The position numbers were made by a program, and so were the translations under genes. Positions 5,142 through 11,277 of a DNA stretch of 11,571 nucleotides are shown here, piece after piece. The number at the start of each line of letters is the position of its first letter. Within the stretch, counting starts at the first letter, position 1. The DNA is from JAGVWT01 sp964538405 (GTDB lineage: Archaea; Nanobdellota; Nanobdellia; Pacearchaeales; GW2011-AR1), in NCBI GenBank assembly GCA_964538405.1, contig CAZIET010000019.1, forward strand, positions 1 to 11,571, in the 5' to 3' direction. The notes under the pieces were generated by a model, which saw only the letters and a list, made by a program, of their open reading frames with translations, did no database searches and was not told the origin of the DNA.

Positions 5142-7658
5142 ATGTCTGAAACAAAGGAAGTTCTTACAAGAGATTTTGCAAAGAAAAGAAAAGAACAACT
5201 TGACAATGTAAAATATGATTTGTTTATCGATCTTCAGCCAAAAGCGGAGACTTTTTCTGGGATATGCAAAGTAAAATTTCTTTTAAAAGATAAAAAAGAT
5301 GGATTAATTCTTGAATTTGTTGGCAGAATAAAAAATATTTCGGTTAATAGGAAAAAATCTAAGTTTGAATATGATAGATTTACAATAAAGCTAGATGAAG
5401 GGCTAATTTCCGGAAAGGAAAATGAAGTAGAAATAGAATATGAAGGAGATTATAGCCATACCGGCGCAGGTTTACATCATTTTAATGATCCGGAGGATGG
5501 AAATGAATATTTGTACAGCCATTTTGAGCCATATGATGCACACAGGATGTTCCCTTGCTTTGACCAGCCGGATTTGAAGGCAACGTTGAAACTTTCAGTT
5601 GAACTTCCCAAAGATTGGACTGCAATATCAAACGAATATGGAAATGAAAAGATAAATGGAAAAAGAAAGACAGTTACATTCAATGAAACAAAAAAACTAA
5701 GCACATATCTTTATGAGTTAGGTGCAGGAAATTATGAATTTTTAGAAGATTCACATAATGGAATGAAAATGAGAATATATTTTCGAAAATCAATGAAAAA
5801 ATATGTTCCCGACAAAGAAATGTTTACACTTACAAAACAAGGATTGGATTTTTATGAAAAATTCTTTGAGTACAAATATCCCTTCTCCAAATACGATCAG
5901 ATCTTTGTTCCTGAATTTAATGCTTTGGCGATGGAACAGCCAGGAGCAGTCACATTTACGGAGGAGCATTTTCTTCTTAGAAGAGAAATGACAAGAACTG
6001 AAAGATCGTTACTTGCAACCACTTTAATTCATGAAATGGCACACATGTGGTTTGGGGACTTGGTTACGATGAAATGGTGGGATGATTTATGGTTGAATGA
6101 AAGCTTTGCAGATCTGATGGGATACTTCGTACTCGTGGAAGCAACCGAATTCAAGGATGCATGGGAAAGCTTCTATGCAAGAAAGGCATGGGCATATGTG
6201 CAAGACCAGTATAGTACCACTCACCCAATAGTGGCAGATGCGGAAGACACAGACATAGCATTCAGTAATTTTGATGGAATAAGTTATGCAAAAGGAGCTG
6301 CTGTGTTAAAGCAATTGATGTTCTACATAGGAAGAGAAAATTTCAGAAAAGGGGTTGTAAAATATTTTAAAAAATATGAATGGGACAATACGGAATTGAA
6401 AGATTTTCTTGAATGCCTTGAAGAAGCTTCAAAAATGGATTTAAAGAGATGGTTTGATGCTTGGGTGGGAACGACAGGAGTAAATTCCGTTACACCAGAG
6501 GTTACTTATACAAATAATAAAGTTTCTTCGTTTAAATTAATTCAAGGCCCATCCAAAGACAACGGAATACTAAGAGAACACAAAACAAAAGTAGCGCTTT
6601 TCTACTCAGATAAACCGCAAACCGTCAAAGATATTATTTATGATGGAAAGGAAACTTCTATCAATGATTTTTCTAATAAAGCAAAACCGAATTTTATTTT
6701 CTCTAATTATGAAGATAATGATTATGTAAAGGATAGATTTGATCCAGAATCCTTGAAATATGTGCTTTCGAACGTAGAAATTATTGGGGATAATTTTGTG
6801 AAACAAATGGTTTATGGAAGCCTTTGGCAAATGGTAAGAGATGCCGAACTAAATCCAAAAGATTTTGTTAATTTAGTTTTGAAAAATGCCGAAAAGGAAG
6901 ATAATTTATTCTCACTTGAAAGAATGTTTCTGAGGGTTAAGGGAGCGATTAGTATGTACATGCCAGACAAAGATTTTCCTTTCTATGCCGAGAAATTCTT
7001 TGATCTTTCTTTAAGAATGTTAAATCTTCCAATAGATAGAGAGCTGAAAAATGTTTGGTTTAGCATGCTTCTTTATACAAGCGTTGGAGTAACAAAACAC
7101 AGATTTGAAAAGATAGTAGAAATTTTGGAAGGAAAAATAAAATTTGATGATTTTGAATTAGATCAGGATAGAAGATGGGCCATTATAACAAGATTGAATG
7201 CAAGGAGCCATGAAAAGGCTGATGAATTTCTGGAAAAAGAAAGACTTGTGGATAAAAGTGCAAGAGGCGAGAAAATGGCGGCTGCGGCAGAAGCTTCCAA
7301 TATAAAAAATAAGAGGAAATTCTGGGAAATGTTTGTCAATGATACGGAAAAAAGCGTTGATTTCTTAAGAGAAACTATGGGAGGATTCTACTGGAAAAAT
7401 CAGAAAAAAGAATTGAAAGTTTATGTTCCATTATTCTTTGAAAACGTAAAAGATATTTTCCTGAAAAGAGACAAGTACTATGCGAAGGCATTTTTTGGAC
7501 ATTTATTTCCTTTAGTGTATGCTGAAGAAGAAACCCTTGAAAAAGCCAAAGCCTTTTTAAAAAAACATAAGGATGCTCCAAAACTTCTTAGAAAAGACAT
7601 GCAGGAAGGAATCGATGATTTGGAAAGGGCCTTGAAAGTCTTGAACAAGTATTCTTAA
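5142..7658 (+). CDS. M1-family zinc aminopeptidase (tricorn-factor F2/F3 or aminopeptidase N-like)
   Basis: An 838-residue gluzincin that removes N-terminal residues from short peptides. In archaea, related enzymes finish the breakdown of proteasome and tricorn products in the cytoplasm. The N-terminal beta-sandwich spans about 1-200. The zinc site HEMAH is at 297-301, with the third ligand E320 in LNESFAD exactly 18 residues after the second His. The transition-state Tyr is Y383 in ISYAKGAAVL. The exopeptidase motif, usually GAMEN, reads LAMEQ at 262-266: the N-terminus-binding Glu (E265) is kept while the final Asn is Gln. Residues from about 490 form an ERAP1-type helical C-terminal domain. 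Length matches the F2/F3 family. There is no signal peptide. The 3' end overlaps the convergent HD gene by 4 nt. Confidence 0.95.
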   Translation: MSETKEVLTRDFAKKRKEQLDNVKYDLFIDLQPKAETFSGICKVKFLLKDKKDGLILEFVGRIKNISVNRKKSKFEYDRFTIKLDEGLISGKENEVEIEYEGDYSHTGAGLHHFNDPEDGNEYLYSHFEPYDAHRMFPCFDQPDLKATLKLSVELPKDWTAISNEYGNEKINGKRKTVTFNETKKLSTYLYELGAGNYEFLEDSHNGMKMRIYFRKSMKKYVPDKEMFTLTKQGLDFYEKFFEYKYPFSKYDQIFVPEFNALAMEQPGAVTFTEEHFLLRREMTRTERSLLATTLIHEMAHMWFGDLVTMKWWDDLWLNESFADLMGYFVLVEATEFKDAWESFYARKAWAYVQDQYSTTHPIVADAEDTDIAFSNFDGISYAKGAAVLKQLMFYIGRENFRKGVVKYFKKYEWDNTELKDFLECLEEASKMDLKRWFDAWVGTTGVNSVTPEVTYTNNKVSSFKLIQGPSKDNGILREHKTKVALFYSDKPQTVKDIIYDGKETSINDFSNKAKPNFIFSNYEDNDYVKDRFDPESLKYVLSNVEIIGDNFVKQMVYGSLWQMVRDAELNPKDFVNLVLKNAEKEDNLFSLERMFLRVKGAISMYMPDKDFPFYAEKFFDLSLRMLNLPIDRELKNVWFSMLLYTSVGVTKHRFEKIVEILEGKIKFDDFELDQDRRWAIITRLNARSHEKADEFLEKERLVDKSARGEKMAAAAEASNIKNKRKFWEMFVNDTEKSVDFLRETMGGFYWKNQKKELKVYVPLFFENVKDIFLKRDKYYAKAFFGHLFPLVYAEEETLEKAKAFLKKHKDAPKLLRKDMQEGIDDLERALKVLNKYS

Positions 7659-8233
7659 AACATTTTCTTATCTTTGGCTTCTTTCATTAACTTTTCGTAG
7701 ATTTCTAGTAAAAAATTGTTATGTAACATATCTTTTCTTTTATAATTGTCGACCATTTCATAATTTACTTTTTCCACTTGCCATGTTTTCCCATTACAAA
7801 TAATATTCTGAAGGATTGCCTGAACTTTATCAATTGAATTTACTGTTTGTGCCTCTTTAGTTTCTCTTTTTTCATATTCATTAAATAAATCCATTAATTC
7901 TTTGTTTAAATCTTCAGGTAACTGTGAAAATAATTTTCTTGCTGCTTCCCCTTCCTTTTCTTTCTTATCTTTTTTCCCTTCAGTATCAAATGCAAAGGGA
8001 TCACCAGAGTATATTTCCGCTAAATCATGTATGAGTGCCAGTTTTAACATTTTTTTCATATCAAGGTCTTTTGGAAGTTCTTTTTCAAGCAAAACGAGAA
8101 ACATTGCCATGTGCCATGAGTGTTCCGCATCACTTTCTTTATTTCCATCAGAAAGGAAGTGTCTTCTTTTTATGGTCTTGTATTTTTCAATTTCTTTCAA
8201 AAAATTCAGTATCTGATCAGTTCTATTTTCCAT
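7655..8233 (-). CDS. HD-domain phosphohydrolase, YfbR/HDDC2-like (probable 5'-deoxynucleotidase)
   Basis: A 192-residue HD-superfamily protein. The metal ligands are H38 (in EHSWH), H69-D70 (in ALIHDLAEIYSGDP) and D135 (in NSIDKVQAI). The HDLAEIxxGDP block is characteristic of the YfbR/HDDC2 group, whose characterised members dephosphorylate deoxynucleoside 5'-monophosphates in the cytoplasm. Length is typical. The frame is open 12 codons further upstream, but that stretch lies inside the tRNA-Lys gene, so I chose the ATG at 8233. Only 6 nt separate the tRNA 3' end from this ATG. The message is therefore probably made by read-through from the tRNA promoter and released by tRNA 3' processing, or starts within the tRNA gene. 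Confidence 0.88.
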   Translation of the reverse strand: MENRTDQILNFLKEIEKYKTIKRRHFLSDGNKESDAEHSWHMAMFLVLLEKELPKDLDMKKMLKLALIHDLAEIYSGDPFAFDTEGKKDKKEKEGEAARKLFSQLPEDLNKELMDLFNEYEKRETKEAQTVNSIDKVQAILQNIICNGKTWQVEKVNYEMVDNYKRKDMLHNNFLLEIYEKLMKEAKDKKMF

Positions 8234-8239
8234 TTGAAA

Positions 8240-8347
8240 TGGCCCCGAGGGGATTTGAACCCCCGACACCTAGATTAAGAGTCTCACCGAAAACTAACTT
8301 TTATGCTAAATTTCCCTAGTGCTCTAACCAGGCTGAGCTACGGAGCC
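8240..8347 (-). tRNA. tRNA-Lys(CTT) with a 33-nt intron
   Basis: Minus-strand cloverleaf. The acceptor stem pairs GGCTCCG with CGGGGCC and is followed by discriminator A; CCA is not encoded. The D-arm is GCTC-AGCCTGGTTA-GAGC. The T-arm is GGGGG-TTCAAAT-CCCCT and the variable loop GTGTC. The 3' exon supplies the anticodon loop CTCTTAA with anticodon CTT (8277-8279) and stem strand TCTAG. Removing 33 nt gives the perfect anticodon stem CTAGA/TCTAG and a 75-nt mature tRNA. The canonical 37/38 intron position fails: its loop would lack U33 and would not carry CTT. The intron is therefore non-canonical, around position 30/31. Confidence 0.93.
8283..8315 (-). other. tRNA-Lys intron at a non-canonical position (about 30/31)
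   Basis: The 33 nt to be removed are fixed by the length of the mature cloverleaf. The exact ends are ambiguous by 1-2 nt, because AG occurs at both junctions and cuts after position 28, 29 or 30 give the same mature RNA. Splicing at such sites normally needs a broad-specificity archaeal endonuclease. I could not draw a strict bulge-helix-bulge by eye, so a relaxed form is likely. Confidence 0.75.
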
Positions 8348-8370
8348 ATTAATACTTTTTGTCAGAATTA

Positions 8371-8382
8371 GTTTAAAATATT
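8371..8382 (-). promoter_or_regulatory. Probable tRNA-Lys promoter
   Basis: Minus-strand AATATTTTAAAC lies about 28 nt before the first tRNA nucleotide, between the tRNA and the stop of the 190-residue gene. It would drive the tRNA and probably the HD gene behind it. Confidence 0.5.
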
Positions 8383-8389
8383 AACTATC

Positions 8390-8962
8390 CTAATCTCCAA
8401 TATCAAAATCATCACGAGTATTAAATAATCTTTCTATTCTACTCATAACTGCCTTTTGATGCAATCTACTATCTGTTAAATCTACATATTCTGAATATCT
8501 TCTAAATCCTTCTGAAGTCCTTAAGAGATCCATATAACTCCTTTGTTGAATAGACGGCACTTTTATCACTAAACCAGTTCCAGTTTCTGTCTCGGTTTCA
8601 GAAAAATCCATTTTTGATAGCGCATCAGTATCTATTGTTCTGTTATAAGAAGGTAATACTGTAAGGCCTTGTCTATTGAATGGGACTAACTTGAAAATAT
8701 TAGGATTAGTTGCTTGATTAGGTGAGCCACCTATATACAACGCAAATGCTTCACCTCCTTCCATTCTATCTGCCAAGATATCTATTGCCCATCCTCTCCT
8801 AAGCAACCATGGCTTATATCTACTAGTCTCATCACTTGATTCTCCTCCAATTAAAAAATGATGTTCTCCCGCCATTAATCCAGCTAAATTTTTATTATTT
8901 TTACTTAGTACTACATATCGTGCTGCGGTAAGTATAATTTCCTTTTCACTTAGATTTGCCAT
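8390..8962 (-). CDS. Unrecognised 190-residue protein
   Basis: I do not recognise a family. The product is soluble, with no signal or membrane segment. It begins with a helix (SEKEIILTAARYVVLS). Residues 24-95 are mixed beta and loop, with HH at 34-35 and several Gly-rich turns (GGESS, EGGE, IGGSPN). A Glu/Thr-alternating stretch (SETETETGTG, 121-130) looks like a linker. The C-terminal third (140-185) is helical and rich in Arg and aromatic residues. The start at 8962 is backed by a TATA-like element at the standard distance, so it is probably expressed alone. It lies between transcription factor S and tRNA-Lys, whose neighbourhood gives no functional hint. Confidence 0.7.
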   Translation of the reverse strand: MANLSEKEIILTAARYVVLSKNNKNLAGLMAGEHHFLIGGESSDETSRYKPWLLRRGWAIDILADRMEGGEAFALYIGGSPNQATNPNIFKLVPFNRQGLTVLPSYNRTIDTDALSKMDFSETETETGTGLVIKVPSIQQRSYMDLLRTSEGFRRYSEYVDLTDSRLHQKAVMSRIERLFNTRDDFDIGD

Positions 8963-8981
8963 AAATTTAGATTCTTTGTTA

Positions 8982-8991
8982 CTTTAAAAAG
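8982..8991 (-). promoter_or_regulatory. TATA-like box of the 190-residue protein gene
   Basis: Minus-strand CTTTTTAAAG is centred about 25 nt before the ATG at 8962. It supports both the reality of the gene and its start. Confidence 0.6.
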
Positions 8992-9018
8992 AATTATCTA
9001 CTTGAAAATATCCTTTGA

Positions 9019-9327
9019 TTAGCTATAATCTCTCCAAGTGTTTCCACATTTTGTGCATCTGAAGAATTTGGTCTCTGCCTCATCCCCCGCCCTTGTCTGA
9101 ATGGCCCAGAAATATGCTTCCTTGTTCTTGCATTTCTTACAGGTTTCTGCAGTTACAGGAAGGGTTTCAGTATCTTTTCCTTTCATGACTACTACTTGGT
9201 GCCTTTCGTTTATTTTTTCGCTAGTTCCGATTTTAATCTTTTCCTTCGTGGAATAACCGCATCGTGGGCAACCAAAGTTTTTGGTCTTTTGTATAAGAAC
9301 CGAGCCACATTTGGGACAAAATTTCAT
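9019..9327 (-). CDS. tfs: Transcription factor S (TFIIS-like transcript cleavage factor)
   Basis: TFS enters the secondary channel of archaeal RNA polymerase and stimulates cleavage of backtracked RNA. The 102-residue length is typical. The N-terminal zinc ribbon uses C4, C7, C20 and C23. The C-terminal TFIIS-type ribbon uses C63, C66, C91 and C94. The hairpin carries the acidic pair D82-E83 within QTRAGDEAET, the residues that position the catalytic metal. The linker (about 26-58) is charged. Both ribbons and the DE pair are intact, so it should be an active cleavage factor rather than one of the inhibitory TFS paralogues. It lies 38 nt behind the signal peptidase gene but has its own TATA-like box in the gap. 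Confidence 0.96.
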   Translation of the reverse strand: MKFCPKCGSVLIQKTKNFGCPRCGYSTKEKIKIGTSEKINERHQVVVMKGKDTETLPVTAETCKKCKNKEAYFWAIQTRAGDEAETKFFRCTKCGNTWRDYS

Positions 9328-9348
9328 TTTAACCCTAAATTATAAGGA

Positions 9349-9356
9349 ATTTAAAT
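9349..9356 (-). promoter_or_regulatory. TATA-like box of tfs
   Basis: ATTTAAAT is centred about 25 nt before the tfs ATG, inside the 38-nt gap after the signal peptidase gene. It predicts a leaderless tfs transcript independent of the upstream gene. Confidence 0.6.
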
Positions 9357-9365
9357 AATTTCTGG

Positions 9366-9986
9366 TTAGCAAAAACCCCTTTCTGAGGGAGATTTTATGC
9401 CTTCAAAGAAAACCAGCTTTATCCAGCCGAAATAAGGCATGGCTTTTATTGATGCTTTTCCAATTATGCTGCCTCCTGCTATAGATTTTTCCTGTTGCAG
9501 CTGCCCTATATTGTGGTCCCCCATTGTTGAGAATATTCTCTCGCCATTTTGTTCCTGTATGCCAATTATTCTATGAATTACCGGATGATTTATTCCTGCT
9601 TGAAATACTATGACATCTCCTACTTCTAATTTGTCTGGATTTACTCCTCTTATGAATAAAATATCTCCTTTATTGAATCCTTTTCTAAAACCAAAATCTT
9701 CAAAGCCAGATTTTTCTATGTTGAACTGAGAGTATTTTTCTCCATTATTTTCCCACCATGAATCAAAGTTGGAAAGCAAATTGCCTTCATGGTACATGCT
9801 GCAAGATTCAACAATTGCCAAAGGCAAGGAGGTTCCTGTAACAAAACTTAACATTGGAAAGAAAATGAATTTTATGAAAATTATAAGAAACACTATCGAG
9901 AAAGCCCAACCCCTGAAGCTGTCATCTTTCCAAAGCAAAAACCAGAACTTATCCCAATATTTCTTTGCTTCTTCTTTAAGACTCAT
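9366..9986 (-). CDS. Signal peptidase I (archaeal/ER type, divergent)
   Basis: A 206-residue membrane-anchored serine protease that removes signal peptides after Sec export. One membrane helix (about 27-50) follows a charged N-terminus; the rest should face outward. The catalytic Ser is S63 in IVESCSMYHEG. The His is H138 in HPVIHRIIG, and the Asp region is D157 in TMGDHN, giving the Ser-His-Asp layout of archaeal and ER enzymes. KGDIL (106-110) and VGDVIVF (122-128) match the conserved core strands. It is odd in two ways: MYHEG replaces the usual Met-x-Pro after the Ser, and about 40 residues rich in Trp, Phe and acidic residues separate the Ser from KGDIL. A TTG lies five codons upstream, but the TATA spacing supports the ATG at 9986. 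Confidence 0.9.
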   Translation of the reverse strand: MSLKEEAKKYWDKFWFLLWKDDSFRGWAFSIVFLIIFIKFIFFPMLSFVTGTSLPLAIVESCSMYHEGNLLSNFDSWWENNGEKYSQFNIEKSGFEDFGFRKGFNKGDILFIRGVNPDKLEVGDVIVFQAGINHPVIHRIIGIQEQNGERIFSTMGDHNIGQLQQEKSIAGGSIIGKASIKAMPYFGWIKLVFFEGIKSPSERGFC

Positions 9987-10006
9987 TTTGGAAAAAGGCA
10001 AAAGAG

Positions 10007-10016
10007 ATTTTTAAAT
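10007..10016 (-). promoter_or_regulatory. TATA-like box of the signal peptidase gene
   Basis: Minus-strand ATTTAAAAAT is centred about 25 nt before the ATG at 9986. This decides the start codon against the upstream TTG at 10001, which would leave too little room. Confidence 0.6.
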
Positions 10017-10074
10017 GATTGTTATCTTCTTCTCAGTGCCTCATTAGATTGCCTAACATATTCTCCAACATTTG

Positions 10075-10554
10075 TTAATCCTTTCCGTATCTTCTATTAT
10101 AGTCTCTATCAATTATTGCTTTTATCCCTTGATTAAATGCTCTTCGTGCTGGAACATTAAGATATAACTCCAATTGCGTTTGTGGGTTTTGCATACCCAT
10201 TCGATCTTCAAATATATCTAGTGTTCCTCCATCTATTGGAAGAATTCCTACAAGATTCTTTAGGTTTACGGCAGAGCCATCACCGAATGAAACTCTGTGT
10301 GGGAATAATTTACCATCTCCCTCAAATCTTTCTATTCCTGTTAAATTTTTCCTGTCACTGCCTCCAAACCCTTCCCAAACGCTAACTTGGTTTCCAACAG
10401 CTTTTTTTAGTCTATCTACATATTCATTGTAACCAGGGAAAGGTTCTTCATAAGGAGGCTCAACGGGAGGAGTTACGTTTGCTTGAGCTTGAGAAGGTAT
10501 GACGGCGGCTGCACCAATTCCCCCCACTAATCTAAATAAGTCTCTTCTTTTCAT
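10075..10554 (-). CDS. Exported protein with a Tat-type signal peptide, function unknown
   Basis: A 159-residue protein. It begins with a twin-arginine signal peptide: R3-R4-D-L-F, then a mild hydrophobic core (VGGIGAAAVI) and a likely cut after AQA (residues 23-25). The mature part starts with a Pro/Glu-rich segment (29-40) and continues as a mixed, soluble-looking domain of about 115 residues with no Cys, so no metal cluster is evident. I recognise no family. A Tat signal implies export in a folded state, possibly with a cofactor. The start has a TATA-like box at the standard distance. Just past the stop, another frame reads on as coding-like sequence, so the C-terminus may be frameshifted. 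Confidence 0.75.
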   Translation of the reverse strand: MKRRDLFRLVGGIGAAAVIPSQAQANVTPPVEPPYEEPFPGYNEYVDRLKKAVGNQVSVWEGFGGSDRKNLTGIERFEGDGKLFPHRVSFGDGSAVNLKNLVGILPIDGGTLDIFEDRMGMQNPQTQLELYLNVPARRAFNQGIKAIIDRDYNRRYGKD

Positions 10555-10574
10555 TATCTCTTTAATTGGTCCTC

Positions 10575-10582
10575 TTTTAAAA
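10575..10582 (-). promoter_or_regulatory. TATA-like box of the Tat-signal gene
   Basis: TTTTAAAA is centred about 25 nt before the ATG at 10554 and is followed upstream by a run of alternating AT. It forms one half of a 101-bp divergent promoter region. Confidence 0.55.
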
Positions 10583-10626
10583 ATATATATGTACTATCAA
10601 TTTATTATGATTTTTTCACATAAATA

Positions 10627-10634
10627 TTTTTAAA
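10627..10634 (+). promoter_or_regulatory. TATA-like box of the 51-residue protein gene
   Basis: TTTTTAAA is centred about 25 nt before the ATG at 10656. This spacing is the main outside support for the small gene being real. Confidence 0.6.
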
Positions 10635-10655
10635 CTTTGTATTTTAGTATTCTCA

Positions 10656-10811
10656 ATGGCTGAAAAAGAAATGGTAAAAAGAGCGGTTGTTGCTGGCGCT
10701 GCAGCTGCAATGAAATACAAGGAAAGAAATCCCCGCGCTACCGAACAGGAAACTGTTGCGCATGTTATCAAGGAAATGAAAAGAATTCTTAATGAAATTG
10801 AAGATGTGTAA
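10656..10811 (+). CDS. Small alanine-rich helical protein, 51 residues
   Basis: A short gene: ATG at 10656, TAA at 10809. The product starts MAEKEMVKRAVVAGAAAAM and ends IKEMKRILNEIEDV. The Ala-rich first half (about 5-20) and the heptad-like second half (about 32-49) both predict as amphipathic helices joined by a polar turn with a Pro (KERNPRATEQE). It is therefore probably a helical hairpin, possibly dimeric, and highly charged outside the Ala stretch. The hydrophobic stretch is too short and too interrupted for a membrane helix. I do not recognise the family. Support is the TATA-like box at the standard distance, coding-like third-position usage and a T-tract after the stop. The minus-strand frame over the same bases has no such support. 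Confidence 0.72.
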   Translation: MAEKEMVKRAVVAGAAAAMKYKERNPRATEQETVAHVIKEMKRILNEIEDV

Positions 10812-10822
10812 TTCCTTGTAAA

Positions 10823-10828
10823 TTTTTT
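10823..10828 (+). terminator. T-tract after the 51-residue protein gene
   Basis: Six consecutive T 12 nt past the stop, followed by CTAATCT. Archaeal termination commonly uses such U-tracts without a hairpin. No hairpin is visible here. Confidence 0.4.
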
Positions 10829-10853
10829 CTAATCTATTATCGAAAGTATAGAA

Positions 10854-10897
10854 ATATTTAAATAGTAGCCACATGATGTATATACAAGCAGGTATAC
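10854..10897 (+). promoter_or_regulatory. Promoter and possible operator of the Zn-finger/AbrB-cdc48 operon
   Basis: Two TATA-like elements precede the ATG at 10904. ATATTTAAAT (10854-10863) would give a leader of about 20 nt; the 10-bp palindrome TGTATATACA (10877-10886) lies at the leaderless distance. A second palindrome, GTATAC, follows at 10892-10897. The paired GTATA-containing sites could be the operator of the AbrB-type protein encoded directly downstream. I cannot tell which box is used. Confidence 0.45.
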
Positions 10898-10903
10898 ACT
10901 AAA

Positions 10904-11275
10904 ATGAGAGACATATTCGATAACAAGATCTTATGCAGCAAATGTAGTATGGAAATGAACAAAGCAAATATATCAAAGAACGGATTCATTATAAGAGCGG
11001 TAATCTGCCCAAACTGCAATGAAAAAGTACTGCATCCTGTTGATGAAGAAAACTACAATAAATATATAAATTTAAAGAACAAAGAATTCAACGTAAAAAT
11101 GAGGCTTGTGGGAAACAGCTATGCAGTCTCAATCCCTAAAGAAATAGTTTCATTTATTAACACTCAGCAAAAAATCATGGATGAGATGGTAAGATTATGC
11201 TTCGAGGAAATGGGAAAGTTGTCAATTAATTTCGGTGAGGATATCACTGCAATAGCAAGGAGGAAAAAAGAATAA
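10904..11275 (+). CDS. Zinc-finger plus AbrB/SpoVT-type DNA-binding protein
   Basis: A 123-residue protein in two parts. The N-terminal zinc ribbon pairs C11-x2-C14 with C35-x2-C38 (VICPNCNEKV). From about 62 comes a swapped-hairpin AbrB-like segment (VKMRLVGNSYAVSIPKEIV), the RxxGNSxAVxIPKEI pattern of this DNA-binding family. A helical and strand tail (87-115) follows and may serve dimerisation. AbrB-fold proteins bind DNA as dimers and often repress their own promoters; palindromes in the upstream region fit that. The stop is 2 nt before the cdc48 ATG, so the two are very likely co-transcribed and this protein may control Cdc48 supply. Fold calls are fairly secure; the target is inferred. 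Confidence 0.85.
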   Translation: MRDIFDNKILCSKCSMEMNKANISKNGFIIRAVICPNCNEKVLHPVDEENYNKYINLKNKEFNVKMRLVGNSYAVSIPKEIVSFINTQQKIMDEMVRLCFEEMGKLSINFGEDITAIARRKKE

Positions 11276-11277
11276 AA

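Noticed and set aside
8234..8269. Longer start of the HD protein at 8269
   Set aside because: The extra 12 codons are the T-arm and acceptor stem of tRNA-Lys read as protein; the HD family start fits the ATG at 8233.
8283..8315. Canonical tRNA intron position 37/38
   Set aside because: The resulting anticodon loop would be GAAATTA without U33 and would lose the Lys consensus loop CTCTTAA.
7902..8319. Plus-strand open frames over the HD gene and tRNA
   Set aside because: They are antisense shadows with Ser/Phe-rich composition typical of reversed Lys/Glu-rich coding sequence, and no promoter precedes them.
9987..10001. TTG start of the signal peptidase five codons upstream
   Set aside because: It is not ATG, and it would leave only about 10 nt to the TATA-like box, against about 25 for every other gene here.
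10653..10874. Minus-strand 73-codon frame over the 51-residue gene
   Set aside because: It is antisense to a better-supported small gene and has low-complexity Phe/Ser/His composition with no promoter at the standard distance.
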